From Legionellales bacterium (GTDB lineage Bacteria > Pseudomonadota > Gammaproteobacteria > Berkiellales > Berkiellaceae): DNA of 7,752 nucleotides. Below are positions 1 through 4,067 of the stretch, in pieces. How positions within the stretch are numbered: the first letter of the stretch is position 1; each line of letters begins with the position of its first letter. The DNA is taken from NCBI GenBank assembly GCA_023266435.1, contig JAHFQF010000109.1:1-7752 (forward strand), read 5' to 3'. Position numbers and translations under genes: made by a program. Under the pieces are notes generated by a model that saw only the letters and a program-made list of their open reading frames with translations, had not been told where the DNA came from and did not search any database.

Positions 1-137
1 ATAGTAGCGAATATCAACCCAACAATAGCAGCAATAATGAAAAATGGGACTAATCTTAACCCGATCGTGGCCACTATAAACAATGCCCTTCTGATTTTTC
101 TCCAACCAGTTTGCATTGATTTCTGTTGACTAGGCAT
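1..137 (-). CDS. Small membrane protein, N-terminal part only (cut by window edge)
   Basis: An open frame begins with ATG at 137 and runs off the left edge after 45 codons. A GGAGA Shine-Dalgarno sequence lies 4 bases upstream of the ATG, which supports the start. The visible protein begins with a basic, polar stretch (MPSQQKSMQTGWRKIRR), followed by a long hydrophobic segment from about residue 18 to 44 (ALFIVATIGL, then VPFFIIAAIVGLIFA). The internal Arg28 and Pro31 suggest either two short membrane helices or a hairpin. The plan resembles the next gene on the same strand (249-689), which also has a basic, Trp-containing head before a hydrophobic hairpin, so the two may be distant paralogues. 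No family is recognised. A possible promoter (TTGCTT, 16-bp spacer, TAATAT) lies upstream but is weak. The gene looks real because of the ribosome site, but its function is unknown. Confidence 0.6.
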   Translation of the reverse strand, partial: MPSQQKSMQTGWRKIRRALFIVATIGLRLVPFFIIAAIVGLIFAT

Positions 138-248
138 AGTTTCTCCATTTTATAATAGTGAGCTAAAAGTGTCCGAATATTACAGCTTTCACAGCAAAAA
201 GCAAGAAATTCAACCAGTGTTGACTCTCGGGGGACAATCAAGGCTAGG

Positions 249-689
249 TTAAGTGTTTAAAGTATTACGCGCATCTGCAAGATTCGAAGATGAGATTACC
301 TGGTGTTTTTCAGCGAGCGGAGAAGAGGCATCCTTAGGAGGCTCATCACTCGCCACTGTCATTGAGGGAGGGGGTGAGGCTAATACAACATAACTGCCAG
401 ATCTTCTTGCTGGATCACTATCCTCTTCTCGAGGATCAGAGTCTATATTTCTATTGGCTCGCGCAAACGTTTTTTCCTGCCGTCTCTGATCTCTATAGTG
501 CAAAACCCCGCCCCACACTATGAATCCTACAAGAATAGCGACTAAAGCAGGGGGACAGTAAATAGCGCAAGCAACCAATCCGGAGAACAACAATACTGGC
601 ACTGCGCAATAAACGAAGATTTTACCCGCCTTTTTAAGGCCAGCTTTGAGTTTTTCCCAGCGTTTAGTCTTGGAGCTATCTTTTGCCAT
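249..689 (-). CDS. Hypothetical membrane protein with hydrophobic hairpin and disordered tail, 146 aa
   Basis: This is a complete small frame on the same strand as the partial gene to its left, separated from it by 111 bases. Residues 1-23 are lysine-rich (KTKRWEKLKAGLKKAGK) and look like a cytoplasmic amphipathic or positive-inside segment. Residues 24-45 and 47-63 form two closely spaced hydrophobic segments with a Cys- and Pro-containing turn, as in a membrane hairpin. Residues 65-146 are polar and rich in Ser, Pro, Asp and Arg (for example DSDPREEDSDPARRS and ASPPPS) and are probably unstructured. No catalytic motif or known family is recognised. The ATG at 689 has only a weak ribosome site (TAGAGAA), but a good promoter lies upstream at 723-751. 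Bilobed hydrophobic hairpins with long polar tails occur in host-membrane-targeted effectors of intracellular bacteria, but also in many ordinary small membrane proteins, so that role is only a possibility. Confidence 0.65.
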   Translation of the reverse strand: MAKDSSKTKRWEKLKAGLKKAGKIFVYCAVPVLLFSGLVACAIYCPPALVAILVGFIVWGGVLHYRDQRRQEKTFARANRNIDSDPREEDSDPARRSGSYVVLASPPPSMTVASDEPPKDASSPLAEKHQVISSSNLADARNTLNT

Positions 690-722
690 TTAAAATTCTC
701 TACAGAAATAGTGCTACTGACT

Positions 723-751
723 ATTATCTAGGAGTTTAACACAGAAATCAA
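723..751 (-). promoter_or_regulatory. Probable sigma70 promoter of the 146-aa membrane protein gene
   Basis: On the minus strand there is a -35 box TTGATT (746-751), a 17-bp spacer and a -10 box GATAAT (723-728), matching the consensus at 4 of 6 and 5 of 6 positions. Transcription would begin near 716, about 27 bases before the ATG at 689. This is the best promoter match in the 144-bp gap between the tRNA and the gene. Assigned by eye only. Confidence 0.5.
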
Positions 752-833
752 GTTGGTTTTCTTAGTATCAGGCCAGCACTGTAGATATCCAAGTGGCTCT
801 ACGTGTACTATCAAGTAAGGAGGGATATAGTCC

Positions 834-909
834 TGGTAGGCGCGAGTGGGATCGAACCACCGACCCCCACCATGTCAAGGTGGTGCTCTAGCCACTGAGC
901 TACGCGCCT
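834..909 (-). tRNA. tRNA-Val (anticodon GAC)
   Basis: The reverse complement folds as a complete 76-base cloverleaf. The acceptor stem AGGCGCG pairs fully with CGCGCCT. The D stem GCTC pairs with GAGC around the loop AGTGGCTA. The anticodon stem CCACC/GGTGG encloses the loop TTGACAT, so bases 34-36 read GAC and decode the valine codons GUC and GUU. The variable loop is GGGTC, and the T arm is GGTGG-TTCGATC-CCACT with one G-T pair. The discriminator base is A and the CCA tail is encoded in the DNA (TGG at 834-836 on the plus strand). The gene stands alone, with no neighbouring tRNA in the window. It is divergent from the pilin-like gene on its 5' side. On its 3' side, 144 bp separate it from the hypothetical membrane protein. 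No clear terminator is visible in that gap. Confidence 0.96.
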
Positions 910-924
910 AGGAATATGCACGGT

Positions 925-953
925 AAGTTACCAGGTCTTTGGGAAAAAGGCAA
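925..953 (-). promoter_or_regulatory. Possible tRNA-Val promoter
   Basis: On the minus strand, TTGCCT (948-953) and TAACTT (925-930) are separated by 17 bp and lie just upstream of the tRNA 5' end at 909. The spacing is ideal, but the -10 box matches the consensus at only 3 of 6 positions, so this is a weak call supported mainly by position. Confidence 0.3.
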
Positions 954-963
954 GAACTATACT
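936..963 (+). promoter_or_regulatory. Possible promoter of the pilin-like gene
   Basis: A good -10 box TATACT (958-963) lies 31 bases before the ATG at 995. The best -35 candidate at the right distance is TCTTTG (936-941, 16-bp spacer), which is poor. The promoter may depend on an activator or an alternative sigma factor, or may be miscalled. It shares the 85-bp gap with the divergent tRNA promoter. Confidence 0.3.
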
Positions 964-994
964 ACCCTATTGATCAAGCTTCAGAGGACACTGC

Positions 995-1756
995 ATGCGC
1001 ATACTGAAAAACGGATTTACGCTCATCGAGCTCATTATCGTTATTGTTTTACTTGGCATCTTAAGTGCTATCGCCATTCCAAAATACGTCGACCTGGCTC
1101 AACAGGCAAGACGAGCAGCCAATCAAAATATTTTTAGGCTGTTTGCTGAACAAATGGACAAAGCACATATTATGTTTGAAATTAAAAAAAGAGAAGGTGA
1201 GGATTTAGATTTGAATTTAGATGGTCAGAAAGAACTCCGATTTCATTTGGGGTATCCGGTTGGCGCTAAGCCAGTAGGCGAGTCTAACTGGAAAGAATTA
1301 ACTGCCATGGGTTCTGCCGATGGCTCAAATGGAGAGGCATGCATTGCTATTTTCAAAGCAGTCATCGAAGAGTCTTTTGTCATGCAAAAAGCAGATTTTG
1401 GTGCCATTGACTTTGATAATTGTGGCGGCGATGAAGGTGTACAGATCTGCGCGGTAGGAAGCAGGCAAGACATGAGCAATGCCTTTGAATGCAAATTTGC
1501 TTTTTTGAACACTTACAAGGAAGCCGATGAAGATTTTGCTGGGAATAGAACCATAGAGGCTTTTAATTACTATAACAAAAATGGTCTATCTATGTATGCT
1601 TATACACGTGGTAATATAAGCAGTATTGGTACCATGTGGGGTGGCGCCTTTGCGAACTTTGATCAATCAAGCAACTTAGAAGCATTAATACTTTTGGGAT
1701 CCGTTCAGGCGATCAAAGATCTCTCCCCAATGCCAGGAAGGGGGCCCACGCCGTAA
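995..1756 (+). CDS. Type IV pilin-like protein (prepilin with N-terminal methylation motif), 253 aa
   Basis: The N-terminus is a textbook class III signal: a short basic leader (MRILKNG) with the prepilin peptidase site G7/F8, then FTLIE with the conserved Glu12 (+5 of the mature protein), and a hydrophobic helix to about residue 30 (LIIVIVLLGILSAIAIPKY). In the family, PilD cleaves and methylates such precursors, and the subunit inserts into the inner membrane before assembly into a type IV pilus or type II secretion pseudopilus. The mature domain (residues 31-253) contains four cysteines (in EACIA, DNCGG, QICAV and FECKF), which could form disulfides in the periplasm. The length is larger than a classical PilA (about 140-170 aa), nearer to MshA-like or other large pilins. 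AGAGGA lies 8 bases before the ATG. No pilus assembly genes are nearby, so it is an orphan subunit, and its exact class (major pilin, minor pilin or pseudopilin) cannot be told from this window. Confidence 0.88.
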   Translation: MRILKNGFTLIELIIVIVLLGILSAIAIPKYVDLAQQARRAANQNIFRLFAEQMDKAHIMFEIKKREGEDLDLNLDGQKELRFHLGYPVGAKPVGESNWKELTAMGSADGSNGEACIAIFKAVIEESFVMQKADFGAIDFDNCGGDEGVQICAVGSRQDMSNAFECKFAFLNTYKEADEDFAGNRTIEAFNYYNKNGLSMYAYTRGNISSIGTMWGGAFANFDQSSNLEALILLGSVQAIKDLSPMPGRGPTP

Positions 1757-1757
1757 C

Positions 1758-1920
1758 TATACCCAAGCTACTTCAAAATGCATGTTTCTAGCTGCCCGAG
1801 TTTACCCAGCTGAAGCCTTCTTCGCCTCGCAATAGTGTTGACTATTTCTCGGCTCAGAAGACTGCATCTGGTTAAATTCGCTTTGCTATAAACTACGCAT
1901 TTTGAAGGATCTTGGGTATA
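1758..1920. repeat. 163-bp inverted-repeat element, copy 1 (MITE-like)
   Basis: The element has 24-bp terminal inverted repeats (1758-1781 and 1897-1920) that pair at 22 of 24 positions, beginning TATACCCAAG and ending CTTGGGTATA. The same family occurs again at 7357-7514 in the same orientation. The right-hand 60 bases (1861-1920) match 7455-7514 with four differences, including a perfect 29-base block at 1879-1907. It begins one base after the pilin stop codon and ends 10 bases before the stop codon of the convergent TetR gene, so it is the entire intergenic region. No open frame of note lies inside. The outer TATA on both sides would fit insertion at a TA dinucleotide, as in Tc1/IS630-type elements, but that is inference. 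RNA copied from it could fold into a long hairpin and act as a bidirectional terminator. Confidence 0.85.
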
Positions 1921-1930
1921 GAATGTATGG

Positions 1931-2506
1931 TTATTTTTTTTCTAAGGCATTCAACACACAGTCTATACAAAAATCCACATACTCTTTTTGTTTTTTCGAC
2001 TCATTAATAAATACATTGGGATCTAAAGTCGCAGAGCTAATGAGGGATAAAATGAAGGTCATAATGAATTCTGGTTTTATCTTCTTCTGAATACAGCCTT
2101 GCTTTTGATAGTGCTTAAATGCGTCAATCCAAGCCTGAGTTTCAGCATTGAGTGTGACGCCGATCTGTTGGCTCGTCTCATACTCTAAACGTTGCCAATT
2201 AAGCAGACGGATTAAATCAGGATTATTTCTGTAAAAATTCATATTCTGCATAAACAGTTCTTTTAAAAAATCTTTAAACGGCAGGTTTGTTTCTGGCAAT
2301 GTTTTCGTTTGATGGTTAGCCTCTTGCACAATAGCATGCTTCACAGCTACCCATAACTGCTCTTTATTATGAAAATGATGAAATATTAAACTGTGATTTA
2401 CTTGCGCTTCTGCCGCTATCTTGCCCATCGAAGTTCCAGCAAAGCCAGACCTAATAAAGAGTTTTTTTGCCGCTGCCAGTATTTTGTCTTTGGTAGAAGT
2501 TTCCAA
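1931..2506 (-). CDS. TetR/AcrR-family transcriptional regulator, 191 aa
   Basis: The N-terminal 50 residues are a typical TetR DNA-binding domain: KDKILAAAKKLFIRSGFAGTSM, then the helix-turn-helix (GKIAAEAQVNHSLIFHHF, about residues 28-45) and the conserved exit HNKEQLW. The remaining 140 residues are helical and variable, as expected for the ligand-binding and dimerisation half, so the ligand cannot be read from the sequence. The overall length is normal for the family. The start is TTG at 2506, not ATG: AAGGGG (2514-2519) lies 7 bases upstream, the TetR homology begins at once, and no other in-frame start lies upstream. It is divergent from the VOC protein gene at 2608. Two matching palindromes between the genes lie on the -35 boxes of both promoters, which strongly suggests repression of itself and of the VOC gene. 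Its 3' end faces the repeat element at 1758-1920, and no separate terminator is seen. Confidence 0.93.
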   Translation of the reverse strand: METSTKDKILAAAKKLFIRSGFAGTSMGKIAAEAQVNHSLIFHHFHNKEQLWVAVKHAIVQEANHQTKTLPETNLPFKDFLKELFMQNMNFYRNNPDLIRLLNWQRLEYETSQQIGVTLNAETQAWIDAFKHYQKQGCIQKKIKPEFIMTFILSLISSATLDPNVFINESKKQKEYVDFCIDCVLNALEKK

Positions 2507-2527
2507 TTTAGTGCCCCTTGAGGGATG

Positions 2528-2543
2528 TTGACTAGTCAGTCAA
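2528..2543. promoter_or_regulatory. Operator O1 for the TetR regulator
   Basis: TTGACTAGTCAGTCAA has inverted arms TTGACT/AGTCAA around the centre AGTC and contains the perfect palindrome TGACTAGTCA. A second copy differing at two positions lies at 2564-2579, giving the consensus TTGAYTAGTCARTCAA. It overlaps the -35 box of the plus-strand (VOC) promoter. A palindrome of this size in a divergent TetR intergenic region is the usual repressor site. Confidence 0.8.
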
Positions 2544-2556
2544 TTTATATTAGACT
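2528..2556 (+). promoter_or_regulatory. Promoter of the VOC protein gene
   Basis: A -35 box TTGACT (2528-2533, 5 of 6) and a -10 box TAGACT (2551-2556, 4 of 6) are separated by 17 bp. Transcription would start near 2563, about 45 bases before the GTG start. Operator O1 covers the -35 box, and the downstream operator O2 lies across the start site, so both would block initiation. Confidence 0.65.
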
Positions 2557-2575
2557 GTACCGATTGATTAGTCAA
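2547..2575 (-). promoter_or_regulatory. Promoter of the TetR regulator gene
   Basis: On the minus strand there is a -35 box TTGACT (2570-2575, inside operator O2), a 17-bp spacer and a -10 box TAATAT (2547-2552). The -10 box overlaps that of the opposing promoter by two bases, so polymerase probably cannot occupy both at once. Transcription would start near 2540, inside operator O1. Confidence 0.62.
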
Positions 2576-2579
2576 TCAA
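2564..2579. promoter_or_regulatory. Operator O2 for the TetR regulator
   Basis: TTGATTAGTCAATCAA has perfect 6-base arms (TTGATT/AATCAA) around the same AGTC centre as O1. Its centre is 36 bp from that of O1. It contains the -35 box of the TetR gene promoter. The paired sites predict joint autorepression and repression of the VOC gene. Confidence 0.8.
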
Positions 2580-2596
2580 CACAGGCTGGAGCTTAT

Positions 2597-2602
2597 AGGA
2601 GG
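2597..2602 (+). promoter_or_regulatory. Perfect Shine-Dalgarno site deciding the GTG start of the VOC gene
   Basis: AGGAGG lies 5 bases upstream of GTG at 2608. It fixes that non-ATG start, because the next in-frame ATG (residue 13) lies after His11 and His12, where the VOC fold has already begun. Confidence 0.85.
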
Positions 2603-2607
2603 TTAGT

Positions 2608-3015
2608 GTGTCAGTTAAAACCGTGCGATATGAATACCACCATATGGGTATTCCTACTACTGAGCCCAGAGAAGGTGAAAAGTACAGTTCAACCTTTAAG
2701 ATGTATACCTCGGGCGGTGAAAACAGTGAGTTTCGTATTCAATATCATCGTTTTGAAGTGGACAGCCCTTTACATCCCCTGTTAAAAACAGTGCCCCATG
2801 TCGCTTTTAAAGTAGCGAGTATTGAACAAGCAATTGAAGGCAAAGAGGTGCTTTTAGAGCCCTACTACCCCTTTGAAGGATTTCGTGTCGCAGTCATTAA
2901 CGACCACGGCACCCCTATTGAACTCATTGAAACCAATCTGAACGAAGAAGAAATTTGGTATGGCTCCAAGCATAACTCCGTGATCTATCCTGAAGCATCC
3001 AAAATCTCTCGCTAA
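2608..3015 (+). CDS. VOC-superfamily (glyoxalase/dioxygenase fold) protein, 135 aa
   Basis: Length and motifs fit a two-module vicinal oxygen chelate protein. The N-terminal beta strand YHHMGIPT (residues 10-17) supplies a candidate metal ligand at His11 or His12. The second module begins with VPHVAFKV (residues 62-69, ligand candidate His64) and ends with GTPIELIETN (residues 101-110), whose Glu105 is the usual carboxylate ligand. The segment EPYYPFEGFRVAVINDHG is the typical penultimate strand region. Members bind a divalent metal and act as lyases, dioxygenases, epimerases or resistance proteins, and the substrate cannot be assigned here. The start is GTG behind a perfect AGGAGG. The gene is divergent from the TetR regulator, with two shared operators, so its expression is probably induced by the regulator's ligand, which may be its substrate or a related compound. 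It ends 8 bp from the convergent hydrolase gene, with no visible terminator between them. Confidence 0.85.
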   Translation: MSVKTVRYEYHHMGIPTTEPREGEKYSSTFKMYTSGGENSEFRIQYHRFEVDSPLHPLLKTVPHVAFKVASIEQAIEGKEVLLEPYYPFEGFRVAVINDHGTPIELIETNLNEEEIWYGSKHNSVIYPEASKISR

Positions 3016-3023
3016 TTTTCACC

Positions 3024-4055
3024 TTAAGAACCGGATAATTCTAATAACGCAGCGGCTATCTTTTGATTGGCAGCTGCATTCGGATGCCCGTCTTCAGCGA
3101 TCACATAAGGCGTCAGATCAGATCCCAATATTTTGCTGACTTTGATCACTTGAATACCACGTCGGTTAAGTTCCACTTGCATTTTTCCAGCCAACTCTGA
3201 CCAATCCTGCAAATACGGTAAAGGCGGATTGTCCCACAAAACAACAACCAAGCGTGCTTGATACTTATCTGCTGCTAATTTTTGGATGCCTGCTACCATC
3301 GCGCCGTATTCTGTAATAGTTTTATCTCGGTGTTTTAACCACGTACGCTCTGCGCTGCTTATCATGGTATCACCATCAAATGCTAGCTTAGAAAACACCC
3401 TAAACACATTTAGCGTAGCACTCGCCCACTTACTATGAAAATGTCCTACGTACTGAGCTTGATCGTCCTTAATCACATACTCAGGACCATAAGAATCCCA
3501 GCCATAAATCCCTTTAAATCGAAATAGATGATCAGGCAACGCCTGATAAACCATCGTATGATAACTACCCGCATATAATAGAGGCGTTTCAGTTTCTAAC
3601 ATTCTTAAAAGCTGGTGAGGACCGTAACCAGGTGCAGCCAACTGGTAAGCTGCATAGTGTCCTTGCGCTTGCTCAGCAAATCGCATAGACAGGGTTTGAT
3701 CATCCATTAAACCTTCGCCAAAGGTAAATGAATCCCCTAGAAACAACCACACGTTATCTGTCGCCTGAAACACACCCTCATTACGCCAGCCAAACTCATC
3801 CATATGATAGGTCACATCGTATACACTTTGTGATCTGATGGTTTTTTTAGTTTGAACGGTAGCAAAAGGTACGGCTTTATAACCAAAAGTCTCATCTTGT
3901 TCAAACATGCTGGTGAGATTACCATGCTGCATAATTTGAGGTGGTAGATACCAGTCACTGTACCAGCGCCAAAAGTATTCTGCGCCCCAAAGCGCAAAAA
4001 ACATCACTGTAATCAATAAACCCAGATTACGTAAAAAAGAAAAGCAGCGTTCCAT
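3024..4055 (-). CDS. Membrane-anchored SGNH/GDSL-type hydrolase-like protein, 343 aa
   Basis: Residues 10-28 form an N-terminal membrane helix (LGLLITVMFFALWGAEYF) that probably anchors the protein with its body in the periplasm. A strand-rich segment (55-91, DETFGYK to MDEFGWRN) precedes block I, WLFLGDSFTFGEG (103-115), with the candidate nucleophile Ser109. Block II is probably APGYGPHQ (141-148). The C-terminal block is EDGHPNAAAN (321-330), with candidate catalytic Asp322 and His324. The usual GxND block III is not evident; ALPDHLFR (172-179) stands at about that place. The family includes esterases and O-acyl hydrolases or transferases acting on glycans and lipids, but the substrate here is unknown. 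The gene lies 12 bases after uvrB. Its Shine-Dalgarno GAGG overlaps the uvrB stop codon, so the two are probably co-transcribed and translationally coupled. The functional link to DNA repair is unclear, and the pairing may only reflect shared transcription. Confidence 0.8.
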   Translation of the reverse strand: MERCFSFLRNLGLLITVMFFALWGAEYFWRWYSDWYLPPQIMQHGNLTSMFEQDETFGYKAVPFATVQTKKTIRSQSVYDVTYHMDEFGWRNEGVFQATDNVWLFLGDSFTFGEGLMDDQTLSMRFAEQAQGHYAAYQLAAPGYGPHQLLRMLETETPLLYAGSYHTMVYQALPDHLFRFKGIYGWDSYGPEYVIKDDQAQYVGHFHSKWASATLNVFRVFSKLAFDGDTMISSAERTWLKHRDKTITEYGAMVAGIQKLAADKYQARLVVVLWDNPPLPYLQDWSELAGKMQVELNRRGIQVIKVSKILGSDLTPYVIAEDGHPNAAANQKIAAALLELSGS

Positions 4056-4067
4056 CGCTTATAATCC

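Noticed and set aside
916..1137. Plus-strand open frame overlapping the pilin start
   Set aside because: It overlaps the clear prepilin gene in another frame, has no recognisable motif, and contains no membrane or domain pattern; a chance frame.
1243..1512. Minus-strand open frame inside the pilin gene
   Set aside because: It lies wholly antisense to a well-supported gene and shows no family features.
1902..2090. Plus-strand frame antisense to the TetR gene end
   Set aside because: It starts within the repeat element and is antisense to a clear TetR gene; it has no ribosome site worth noting.
2525..2785. Plus-strand frame across the operator region and the VOC gene start
   Set aside because: The VOC frame starting at GTG 2608 has a perfect Shine-Dalgarno and family motifs; the other frame only overlaps it.
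3016..3023. Terminator between the convergent VOC and hydrolase genes
   Set aside because: Only 8 bases separate the stop codons, and no stem-loop is visible there or just inside the gene ends.
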